A stretch of DNA of 64,000 nt from Nicotiana tabacum (taxonomy: Eukaryota > Streptophyta > Magnoliopsida > Solanales > Solanaceae): contig NC_134102.1 of assembly GCF_000715075.1 (NCBI RefSeq), positions 45,207,348-45,271,347 of the forward strand. Reading direction: 5' to 3'. The position numbers and the translations under genes were made by a program. Of the stretch, positions 34,188 to 45,189 are shown piece after piece (the stretch's first letter is position 1; each line of letters opens with the position of its first letter). The notes beneath the pieces are model-generated. The model was not told the DNA's origin. It was given only the letters and a program-made list of their open reading frames with translations, and did not search any database.

Positions 34188-36630
34188 CATGCATCTGATG
34201 AACAGTATATTTCAGCCTTATCTCGATTCTTTAGTCATAGTATTCGTTGTTGATATCCTAGTGTACTTACGTAGCCAGGAGAAGCATGCCCAGTATTTGA
34301 GGATTGTACTATAACGGTTGAGGGAGGAGAAGCTTTATGCCAAGTTCTCTAAGTGTGAGTTTTGGCTTAGTTCGGTGGCGTTCTTGGGGCATGTGGTGTC
34401 CAGTGAGAGGATTAAAGTGGATCCAAAGAATATATAAGTGGTCAAGAGTTGGCCCAGACCGTCTTCAGCTACTGAGATTCAGAGCTTTCTTAGCTTGACT
34501 GGTTATTATCGTCACTTCGTGGAGGGTTTCTCGTCCATTGTAGTGCCTTTGACCAAATTGACCTAGAAGGGTGCTCCGTTCAGATGGTCGGATGAGTGTG
34601 TGGAGAGCTTTCAAAAGCCCAAGACTGCCTTGACCACAGCTCTAGTTCTAGTTTTTCCTTTAGCTTCTAGATCTTATTAAGTGTATTGTGATGCTTCTCA
34701 GATTGGTATTTGGTGTGTCTTGATGCATGAGGGTAGAGTGATTGCTTATGCTTCGCGCCAGTTGAAGCCTCATGAGAAGAACTACCCTATTCATGATTTG
34801 GAGTTGGCAGCCATCGTTCATGCACTGAAGATTTGGAGGCATTATCTCTATGGTATGTCTTTATGGTATGTACGTATCATCGGAGTCTCCAGCACTTATT
34901 CAAACAAAAGGATCTAAATTTGAGGCAGCGGAGATGGTTTGATATGCTAAAGAACTATGATATCACCATTCTATATCATCCCGGGAAGGCCAATATGGTG
35001 GACGATGCCTTGATTAGAAAGGCAGTGAGTATGGGTAGCCTTGCATTTATTCCTATTGGTGAGAGACCACTTGAAGTTGATGTTTAGGCCTTGGCCAACC
35101 AGTTCATGAGATTAGATGTTTCAAATCCCAGTCGGGTTCTAGCTTGTGTGGTTTCTCGGTCTTCCTTATATGATCGTATCAAAGAGGGCTAGTATGATGA
35201 TCTCCATTTGCTTGTTCTTAAGGACACGGTTCAGCACAGTGGCTACAAGGATGTTACTATTGGGGATGATGGGGTGTTGAGGATGCGGGGTCGGATTTGT
35301 GTGCCTAATGTAGATGGGCTACGTAAGTTGATCCTTGAGGAGGCCTAATGTTCGCGATATTCCATTCATCCGGGTGCCGCGAAGATGTACCAGGACTTGA
35401 GACAGCACTATTGGTAGAGGAGGATGAAGAAGGATATGGTGGGGTTTGTAGCTCAGTGCCTAAATTGTCAGCAGGTGAAGTATGAGCATCAGAGACCGGG
35501 CAGATTACTTCAGAGGCTTGAGATTCCAGAGTGGAAATTGAAGCGTATCACCATGGATTTTGTAGTTGGGCTCCCATGGACTTCGAGGAAGTTTGATGCT
35601 ATTTGGGTGATTATGGATCGGTTTACCAAGTCCGCATATTTCATTCCAGTTGGGACTACTTATTCTTCAGAGCGGTTGGCTGAGATCTACATCCGCGAGA
35701 TTGTTCGCCTACACGGTGTGCTGGTGTCCATCATTTCAGATTGGGGCCCACATTTTACATTGTAGTTTTGAAGAGCAGTGCAGCGAGAGTTGGGCACACA
35801 GGTTGAGTTGAGTACAACATTTCACCCTCAGACGGACGGACAGTCCGAGTGCACTATTCAGATATTTGAGGATATGCTAACGCACGTGTGTCACAGATTT
35901 TGGGGGTTTTTAGGATCATTTTTTTCCGCGCGCAAATTTTGCCTACAATAACAGCTACCAATCGAGCATTTAGATAGGTCTATATGAGGGTTTGTATGGG
36001 AGATGGTGTCGGTCTCTAGTAGGATGGTTTGAGCCGGGTGAGTCTAGGCTGTTGGGTACTAACTTGTTTCAGGATGCTTTGGATAAGGTTAAGCTGATTC
36101 AGGATCAACTTCGCACGGTGCAATCTAGACAGAAGAGTTATACCGATCGGAAGGTTCGAGATGCTTCTTACATGGTGGGGGAGAAGGTACTACTCAAGGT
36201 TTCACCTATGAAGGGTGTTATGAGGTTCGGTAAGAAGGGCAAGTTGAGCCCTCGGTATTTGGGCCGTTTGAGATGCTTTAGAGGATTAGAGAGGTGGCTT
36301 ACAAGCTTGCCTTTCCGCCTAGTCTGTTGAGTGTGCATCCAGTGTTTCATGTTTCTATGCTCCATAAGTATGTCGATGATCCGTCTCATGTTTTGGATTT
36401 CAGCACAGTTCATTTGGATGGGGATTTGACTTATGATATGGAGTCGGTGGCCATTTTGATGGCAGGTTCGAAAGTTGAGGTGAAAGAACATAGCTTCAGT
36501 GAAGGTGCAGTGGAGAAGTCAGCCAGTTGAGGAGGCTACTTGGGAGACCGAGCGGGAGATACGGAGCAGATATCCACGCCTATTTGAGACTCCAGGTATG
36601 TTTCTAGACCCGTTTGAGGACGAATATTTG
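34188..36630 (+). pseudogene. chromovirus pol, 3' part: RT end, RNase H, integrase, chromodomain
   Basis: RT resumes with [12 protein letters not shown] and the catalytic box at 34243-34254 reads F-V-V-D, where an F-I-D-D type motif is expected. RNase H follows at 34681-35020, with [21 protein letters not shown]. Integrase runs from about 35340 to 36000, with CLNCQQVKYEHQRPG and TMDFVVGLPWTSRKFDAIW. It breaks up after SIISDWGPHFTL. A chromodomain-like stretch (IASVKVQWRSQPVEEATWE) appears near 36490-36550 in another frame. Stops and frameshifts throughout show it is dead. It ends at a polypurine tract (36633-36646). Confidence 0.85.
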
Positions 36631-36646
36631 TTTAAAATGGGGAGAA

Positions 36647-39385
36647 TGTAATGACTCAGCCGGTCATTTTGAGTGTTGTAGCCTTGTTCCCCCATTTACT
36701 GCTTATTTTATGCTAAATTGTTGTTAGGTGAGCCGGGGTAGTTAGTTCGGTTCTGGGATGTTTTGGAATGAGTTGAGACACTTAGTCTCAAAGTTGGAAG
36801 CTTAAGTTGTGAAGGTTGATCGGATGTTGACTTATATGTAAATGGCTCCAGAATGGAGTTTTGATGGTTCTGATAGCTCCGTTGGGTGATTTTGGACTTA
36901 GGAGTATGTTCGGACAGTGATTTGGAGGTCCGTAGTTGATTTAAGCTTGAAATAACGAAAGTTGAAAAATTAGAAGTTTTGGAAATTAAGAAGTTTGACT
37001 AAGAGTTGACTTTGTGATTACCGGGCTCGGATTTTGGTTCCGAGAGTTGGAATAGGCCCGTTGTGTCATTTATGACTTGTGTGCAAAATAATTTGAGGTC
37101 AATTGGACATGATTTAATAAATTTCGGCATCGATTATAGAAGTTAGAATTTCTTAGTTTTCTTTAGGCTTGAATTGGGGTACAATTCGTGTTTTTGTTGT
37201 TGTTTGATGTGATTTGAGGACTCGACTAACTTCGTATCGTGTTTTAGGACGTGTTGGTATATTTGGTTGAGGTCCCGGGGGCCTCGGGTAGATTTCAGAG
37301 AGTTAACGGATCAAATTTTGGACTTGAGAAATAACTGAAGAGTGCTGGACTGGTGTAATCGCACCTGCGGAGATCATGGTCGCAGGTGCGAGGCCGCAGG
37401 TGCGAGGCCGCAGGTGCATGGATGGTAGTGCAGAAGAGGACTGGAAGGAAGTGGGCAACGGTCGCAGGTGCAAGGCTATTTTCCACACCTTCGTGGTCGC
37501 AGATGCAACGTTTGGGGCGCAAAAGCGAGTTTGGGTGAGCTGGGGGAGTTGTGTAGGTGCAAGGGTATTTCTGCACCTGCGAGAGTGTAGATACGAAGAA
37601 GGACCCGCAGGTGCGAGCACGGGATCGCCAGGAGTACCGCAGAAGCGAAGGATTTGTCGCTTCTCATCACCGCAGATGCGGGTAAGTTGGTCGCAGGTGC
37701 GAAAAGCACTGGGCAGAATATAAACGTTGGGTTCCAAGAGTTTTATCATTTATGGACTTTGCAAACTCGGATTAAGGTAATTTTTGAGAGGGATTTTGAG
37801 GGGTTTCTTGAGATTCGAGGCTTTCGGAGGCTGTTCCGCGAGGCAAGGACTTGTTGGAGTAGAGATTTCATGGTTGGAGGTAAATAATACTTCAAAACTT
37901 GGTTTTGAGGGTATGAAACCCCGAATTACATGTTATGTGATTGGTGTTGAGGTGACGCACATACTAGGAGACGGGCGTGTGGGCGTGTACTGTAGAAATT
38001 ATGATTTAGTCGATTCCATGGAACTGTGTAGCTATCTTATCTGAATATTATTATTGTACTCTATGTGTTAGAGCACTTGAGTTGTGATTTATGCTAGAGA
38101 TCATATTTAGGATATGTGCTGGTACTATTGGGACCCATAGTGGTCGTTCCTTGCTGTTGAGTTATTTGCTTAATTGCAGTTATGCACTTAGTCGCATTCA
38201 TTATTGCATATCATATTTCAGTCTCTGTTACCGTATATTATCACATCTTGTATCATTGATTTCGGCTGCTTAGCATGAGTGTTGTGAGCCAGAGAAACTG
38301 GAGAGATTGATGGCTGAGTGAGGCCAAGGGCCTGATTGTGAGTGACATTTATGGGATCGGGTTGCACGCCACAACAGACTTTATTGATTCATGCCAGGAT
38401 TTGGCTTATTATAGTGCTTGGGCTGGATCTGCCCCTCCGGAGTCTGCACACCCATAGTGATCGTAGTTGTTATTGATTCATTTGCATTTAAGCTGGATCT
38501 GCCCTGGATTTATTTGCATTTGGGCTAGATCTGCAATGGATTTATCTGGATTTGGGCTAGATCTGCCCTGGATTTATTTGTATTTGGGATGGATCTGCCC
38601 TGTACAGTGTTGAGTGATTGAGTATGATGAGCGAGAAGTGAGACAAATAGGTTGAGTACTCCGAGAGTGTGAGTACGTGAGGCTTTCATTGTATTGAATC
38701 ACATACGATATGCATATTGGCATGTAGATATAGAGATGTCATATTCCTCGTATCATTCAGACTTGATATATTTTATCTGTTCTGAGTTTAATTGTTAAAC
38801 TTGGAAGTATGTCTACATTCATGTACCAGTATCTATAGATTATGAGTTTCTCTTAGATATTATTGTCATATGTTCTGAAAAATTCCGTACTATTTAATTA
38901 TGTATTTAGACCGTATTGTTCGGACTCGTCACTACTTTCAGTCCAAAGGTTAGACTTGTTACTTATTGAGTTAGTTGTACTCACGCTACACCTTTCACTT
39001 CGTGTGTAGATCTAGGTATTTCCGGACATGGTGGTTACTCATTTTCAGAGTTTTCAGCCGTTCGAAGATTATCGAGGTAGCTGTCTTGGCTTCCGCAAAC
39101 CTTGACTCTCCTCCCCTATCCCTCAGTGTTACTTATTCAGTTCTACTTTCTTGGATAGTGTATCAGACTATATATTTGTATAGATGCTCATGTACTCAGT
39201 GACAACCGGGTTTTGAGATATTCTATATTGAGCTATGACGTTTTTATTCAGTTTTATGAGACTTTTACTTACTTAAGCTTATTTTCGTATAATTTAAATT
39301 TCAAGATGTTGGCATGTGTGAGTTATCGGCTTGCCTAGTATCATTATAGACACCATCATGACACTTGGGATTTTGGGTCGTGACA
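36647..39385 (+). mobile_element. family-D 3' LTR of the chromovirus, 2739 bp
   Basis: It starts TGTAATGACTCAGCC after AAAATGGGGAGAA and ends TTGGGTCGTGACA. It is homologous over its length to the solo LTR at 26138-28794, including the gcag(a/g)(a/t)gcg array (about 37365-37700). It carries one more ~34-bp 'ggatctgccctggatttat' unit than that copy (about 38480-38600). It is followed by AACAG and then by the same LINE position found after the first LTR. Confidence 0.9.
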
Positions 39386-40842
39386 AACAGTAAGGAATGG
39401 AAGAGTGACATACATATGGTGTTCATTAACCTAGAAAAAGCACACGACAAAGTCCTAAGAGAAGTTCTATGGAGATGCTTAGAGGCTAGAGGTGTACATT
39501 TAGTGTACACTAGGGTGATTAAAGACATGTACAATGGAGCCAAGACCTAGGTAAGGACAGTGGGAGGAGATTGGGTCACTTCCCAGTCGAGATGGGGTTG
39601 CACTAGGGATCAGATCTTAGCCCATTTGTTTTTGCCTTGGTGGTGGATGAATTGACGCGTCACCTCCAAAAGGAGGTGCCACGGTGCATGATATTTGTAG
39701 ATGACATAGTACTGGTTGATGAGATTCGAGATGGTATTAATACAAGGCTAGAGTTTTATAGACAGACCCTGGAGTCTAAGGGTTTCAGGTTGAGCAGGAC
39801 AAAGACCAAATACTTGAAGTTCAAGTTCAATAACATAATTCATGAAGAGGATGTGGAAGTGAGACTTGATACACAAGTCATCCCAAATAGAGTAAGTTTC
39901 AAGTATCTTAGGTCAATAATCCAAGATAATGAGGAGATTGATGATAATGCACACAATATATTGAAGCGAGGTGAATGAAACAGAGGCTCGCATCCGGTGT
40001 CTTGTGTGATAAGAATATGCCACTAAGACTTAAAGGTAAATTCTACAGAATGGTGATTAGGCAGACTATGTTGTATGGGGCAAAATATTAGTCAGTCAAG
40101 AGCTCTCATATCCAAAAGTGTAAAGTAGCGAAAATGAGGATGTTGAGATGGATGTGGTCATACTAAGAGAGAAAAGATTAGGAATGAAGATATTCGGGAC
40201 AAGGTATGAGCGTCCCTAGTGTTGAACAAGATGTGAGAAGCGAGACTGAGATGGTTCGGACATGTAAAGAGGAGATGTCCAGATGCCTCAGTGAAAAGAT
40301 TTGAGAGATTGGTATAGTTGGTCTGAGGAGAGGTAGAGGTAAGCCAAAGAAGAATTGGAGAGAGGTGATAAGGCAGGACATAGCATATTTGCAGCTTACC
40401 GAGGGTATGACCCTTGAAAAGAGAGTATGGAGGTCGAGAATTAGGGTAGAAAGCTAGTAGGTGGTAGAGCGTTTTTCTTATTCTTACCTATAGTATCATT
40501 ATTATCCTCATACTCTCTTATATCTTGATTTCTCTTGCTACCAGTTATGTCTTTTGCATCAGTCATCTTATTAGTTTGTTGTTGTCGTTAATATTGTTAC
40601 TAGTTCTTGTTCCCGCTTCCTAATTTCCATGTTGTTGCTTCTTGTTAAAGCTTCTTGTCTTCTGCTTAGGTCATCTTATTATTTTAATATATTTCTTTTT
40701 AATAATGTCGTGATTATGCTTTTCCTGAATCGAGGATCTATCGGAAAAAGCCTCTTTACCTTCACAAGGTTGGGGTTAGGTCTGCGTATGTAGTACTTTC
40801 CCCAGACCTCACTTGTGAGATTACATTAGTTTGTTGTTGTTG
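39386..40842 (+). pseudogene. RTE-type LINE RT and 3' end, copy 2
   Basis: It begins at exactly the same LINE position as copy 1 (28795). Motif A reads HMVFINLEKAHDKV, so an aspartate and a tyrosine of the usual IDLEKAYDK are changed. The catalytic box reads FVDDIVLVDE. The C-terminal part contains RRGRGKPKKNWREVIRQDIA near 40330. The 3' end has 'ggtctgcgtatg' and 'cccagacctcacttgtgaga', and closes with TTGTTGTTGTTG (40831-40842), the usual tail of plant RTE elements. Several frame breaks make it non-functional. Confidence 0.85.
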
Positions 40843-40863
40843 TACTGCTTCTCATGTTCTTTG

Positions 40864-41490
40864 AGAGAGTGAATACAAGCTATATGTTGCGTGAATTTTA
40901 AATTTTTTTGGGGGGTGATAGGATCCCTACAAAGTACATGTATATCCGAGAGATTGAATACACCTTTATACTACGTGACATTTCAGAAAAGTTTAGGGGG
41001 TAATAGGATCCCTACAAAGTACATGTATATGCAAGAGAGTGAATACACCTCTATACTAGGTCACATTTTAGAAAAGTTTAAGGGGTAATAAGATCCGTAC
41101 AAAGTACATATATATATATCCGAGAGTGAATACACACTCTATGTTACGTGACATTTCAGAAACGTTTAGGGAGTAATAAGATCCTTGCAAAGTACACAAA
41201 AATTTGAGACAAATTCAAGAGTACTTGTGTCTTTTACCTTTGAAAAAGAAAAAGAAACATGTAAGTCTTTTCCTAACAAACAATAACATATCCAGTATTA
41301 TCATGGATCCCTACAAAGTACATGTATACCGAAGAGAGTGAATACACAGTCTATGCTATGTGACATTTCAGAAAAGTTTAGGGGTAATAGGATTCCCGCA
41401 AAGTATACGAAAAATATGTGACAAATTCAGGAGTAAACGTTTACCTTTGAAGAAGAAAAAGAAACACGTAAGTCTTTTCCTATAATTTTT
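40864..41490 (+). repeat. ~87-bp tandem repeats upstream of the bHLH gene
   Basis: Units starting near 40864, 40948, 41035 and 41122, plus a displaced one near 41334, share 'gagagtgaatacac', 'gtgacatttcagaaaagttta' and 'gatccctacaaagtacat'. A second motif, 'gaagaaaaagaaacacgtaagt', occurs at about 41245-41280 and 41455-41490. Thus the last part is a larger duplicated block. Confidence 0.8.
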
Positions 41491-42416
41491 TTTTGGTTGG
41501 AGTTGTGGCTAGTTTATCAAGAACACGATTATGCAAGGTTTTGCAGATTAATCCCTGTCAGAGGATTTGTCTAATTTAGTCAAACAAATTAGCTCTCTTT
41601 GGTTGTGTAAGCTTTGATAAACATAATTTCGTTTTGGTGATTCTTCATAAAATATACCTTGTGTTATATTTGTGATTAACTGCATCTTCCAAATGTTTGC
41701 AGTCACAAGAATTGTGTGCTCGATATTTCAGCATCCAATGATTATTGAGCATCTACTGCATAAACAGTTTGTTAATTAGGCTTCCAAACTTGTCACCTAA
41801 TTTGAAGCTATTGCTGTTATAGTATGACTGCGAAACAAATACTAGTACTTTTCAGTATTTTTCACATGAGTTATGCATCCAAAACTTATTCCTTGCATTT
41901 CCATTCGCATTTCATTTGGCAACTTGCAGCTAAAAGGCAAATGATCATAAGCGGCAAGGAATTAAGGATATATCACCTTTTTCTTTATGTCTTTGAATTT
42001 TATTGAAAACTAATATATACTAGCTTCACATATATATAAATGTATAGTTGAAAACTGTAACGACTGTTTTGGTTAGTTAGACTACCCAAATTGCATGGAG
42101 AGAATAGCTGGCTAGTGGTCCCCTACACAACGTTGTTAACAATTAAAGAAGATTTTTAACATGCAATTTGTGAGACTAAAAAGTAAAGTGTGTCTTTTGG
42201 TAAACAAATTTTTACGGTTACATTTTTGGAAGCTGTGATATTGTCTTGGAGATTATAGTTTTCTTTTACAGCTTCATGTCCTTGTGCTATTTCACTTTTA
42301 TTTAACAGTTGTGCGGAAAGACCAACAAGTATAGAAAATCAGAAAACTTAAATAGTGTGGTGAATATTAAAAGAAAGATATATATATAGGAAGTGCTTGT
42401 TTTGATCTTGCAAGAA
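41491..42416 (+). other. upstream region of the bHLH gene
   Basis: No reading frame is supported here. A TATATATATA tract at about 42379-42388 lies 30-40 bp before the ATG. It would leave almost no 5' UTR if used as a TATA box, so the true promoter may be further upstream. Confidence 0.45.
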
Positions 42417-44431
42417 ATGGAGCTTCAGCAGCAAGTGAATCTTGAGATGCAACATAGTTATAATACCAACAACAGCGTAATTGCGAACTCTTTAACGCAA
42501 GAATTTGTGCATGAATCCAGTAGTCATCAAGGACCATCTTTTGATCAATCAAATTGGGGAGATATAAATTTTCCTCAGTTCCATCATCAATTTGATGATC
42601 ATCACTTTCAAGCTCCATTGCATACCGATACGTTTCCTTTACACACTTCTTCAATTTCCTTCACAAACACAACTCATAAATATTCAGATTCCACAAGGGA
42701 CTTACATACAGCAGATGGTGCCTCAACTTCAACTGCAATCTATGATCCTTCTTTATTTCCTTTGAATCTTCCCCCAAATCCCCCTTTATTGAGAGAATTA
42801 GTCCACTCTTTGCCACATGGCTATGGCTTGGGAAGCTCAAATTTTGGCTCTCTTTTTAATGGTATGGAGATACATGTGAGTGGTGATTTATACCAAGATG
42901 CAGGGGACGGAAAATGTCCTTTTGAGAATGGAATTTTTGAGTTTTCTGCAGATACGAGTTGTATGACAAAAGATAGGGACAATAAAGAGATCAAGCATTT
43001 TGCTACTGATAGGCAAAAGAGAGCGCATTTGAATGACAAGTACAAAGCTTTGAGAAGTTTGGTTCCCAACCCCAGCAAGGTATTCATTCATTCTTTCAGA
43101 ATTATCATTTGGATTCTTGAATTTGGTGTTGAGCATTGAAATTGATCACTTGTTTATTTGTTTGTGAGTTTAAGTTTGATATTAGTCAAACATGTTGATT
43201 TGTTGTTTGATTATAAATATATATCTATGTTGAAAGTTAATACTTGTTACTTGATCCAGTTATTGTTGCTTGTTTTCCTGAAGTTACTGTCTTAATAGTG
43301 CCAACCCACAGTGGCGAAATCCTGGACTCGTTTTTGCTTTGTTTATCATACTTTGCAAAGATGAAATTGCTTCTCGCATTACCAACATCAGAGTTCCAAT
43401 ATTTTCTTAGATAAAGTAGTGATCATCTAATTTGACATGTTCAAAATATTTGTTAATGCAAGAATGATAGAGCATCAATTGTGGGGGATGCTATTATGTA
43501 CATCAATGAGCTGAAGAGGACAGTAAATGAGCTCAAAATTATGGTGGACAAGAAAATGTGCTGCAGAGACAGAACCAAGAGGCAAAACATAGAAAGTGGT
43601 CCCATGAATAGTGCTGATGTGAAGCTTAGGAATGAAGTTGATCCATCTTCATTAAGAAGCTCGTGGCTTCAGAGGAAGACCACCAATACTGAAGTTGATG
43701 TCCGGATCGTGGACGATGAAGTCACTGTCAAACTTGTCCAGCAGAAGAGAATCAATTGTCTTCTCTTTGTATCTAAGGTCCTAGATGACCTTCAACTGGA
43801 TCTTCACCATGTTGCTGGCGGACTTATTGGCGATTGTTACAGCTTTTTGTTTAACTCCAAGGTTGTCATTTGATCTCCATTTTTTGCATTTCAATATTAT
43901 GGTATTATATCTATGTAATTGTATCAAATCTTGCAGATTTGTGAAGGATCTACTGTGTATGCAATTGCTATTGCAAACAAGCTCATTGAGATTGTGGACA
44001 TTCAGTATACAGAAACTTCACCATGTAATACCACTTCTATTCCTTTACAAGGTAATTTTCTTTCTGCCCTGGCTAAATTTTGATTTACCAGTATCAAAGT
44101 ACACCTAAAGATCAAAAGCCATGATTCACTTCAAAACCACTAGAATTGAATCTTGGTAACGGTAAAGCAGAGTAAATATGACATTATATTTCATGTTACT
44201 TTCATCGAGCACTTGGATTTAAATCTTTTATTTGTATACCATCTTACCAAAGTTAATTAAAAGAAAGAAGAAAGAAAGATTATATCACTTTCATCTCTGA
44301 ATCTCTTTAAGATTCATGCATAATGCATGGTTTATCTTGATTTTCTCATGTTTCGGTTTATAATTTTCTGTGTAATAAGTTTTGTGCTTGTTTATGATCT
44401 TGCAGATTGTCAGAGGCTTCTATACAAATGA
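42417..44431 (+). CDS. bHLH transcription factor, bHLH10/89/91-like (4 exons)
   Basis: The coding exons are 42417-43079, 43463-43861, 43937-44051 and 44406-44431. All have GT-AG borders and a continuous frame, giving 400 residues. The ATG at 42417 is the first in frame. The N-terminal 190 residues are Ser/His/Asn-rich without a clear domain. The basic region is at 194-206 (ATDRQKRAHLND) and the helix-loop-helix runs to about 255, with NDRASIVGDAIMYINELKRT at the exon 1/2 junction. An ACT-like C-terminal fold is likely at about 295-380, ending ANKLIEIVD. The arrangement matches the Arabidopsis bHLH10/89/91 group, which acts in tapetum and pollen development; a nuclear DNA-binding role in anthers is inferred from that. 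The basic region has Asp198 where Glu is usual. No lesion was found. A partial copy lies at 54925-55250. Confidence 0.88.
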
Positions 44432-44864
44432 AACCTTAGGTTACATGAATTGTACATGTACTGCGTTTCCTCTAGTGTCAGTGGGTGATGAGTTCTTGAA
44501 GTTCTACAGAAGGAATGGTTCTCTTGAATTCAATAGAGTAGATGAAATGGCTGAATGAGTTTAATATAAATTAAATGTATCTGATAAAAAGCGTTACGAT
44601 CCATAGAAAAGAATGATCTCCATAGCAACATATCTGACTTTTATTTTTTCTATGAGGAGTTTATTGGTTAGTATAAATTCTAATACAAAATACAGACTCC
44701 TTCTCTCATACATGTTGAGCACAAAATTAACTCTATCCCATATAGTCTGTCTTTATCTTTGGAAAATTACACAAACACAAGAAAACTACTCTCCCCATCC
44801 AACTCAAAGTATATAGACGTATATTTTATTATGAATTAAGTTATATACAGTAACCATATAAAGA
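44432..44864 (+). other. 3' untranslated and downstream region of the bHLH gene
   Basis: Exon 4 continues beyond the stop at 44429-44431 into AT-rich sequence. No separate gene is seen. The Tat-lineage element begins at about 44865 without a recognisable LTR at this end. Confidence 0.5.
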
Positions 44865-44952
44865 AACGTCCCATCAATCGCGTCGTTCTGACTTCGGACA
44901 CGTGTCGCTCACCGGCAGGTTGCCTCCGAATGTGAAGCATCGGTTGTTTCCC

Positions 44953-44959
44953 TATAAAA
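44953..44959 (+). promoter_or_regulatory. TATA-like box of the antisense accessory gene
   Basis: CCCTATAAAAGC lies 237 bp upstream of the ATG at 45190, in a GC-richer segment containing ACACGTGTCG. It parallels the TATA-like box of the related gene at 11301, suggesting independent transcription opposite to pol. Confidence 0.55.
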
Positions 44960-45189
44960 GCTTCCTCCTTTCGTCCCTTTTATACTTTTCGACCAAATCA
45001 CTACCTTCGAGTCTTTTAGCCATCATCAAACCTTCATATCTTCATCCTTGTTCTTCCATTTCCATAGCAATCTCAAAATTTCTGCCAGATTTTCGTCAAA
45101 TCTTCATAGTCTGTTCTTCATCTCCAAAACCCATTTTTCCAAAACTTTGCGTTTTTTCCTCAATTTTTCAAACACTCCCCTAGATGATA

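Noticed and set aside
40864..41490. Possible CRISPR-like array
   Set aside because: The unit is about 87 bp with imperfect copies and no unique spacers of constant length, in a plant gene upstream region. It is an ordinary tandem repeat.
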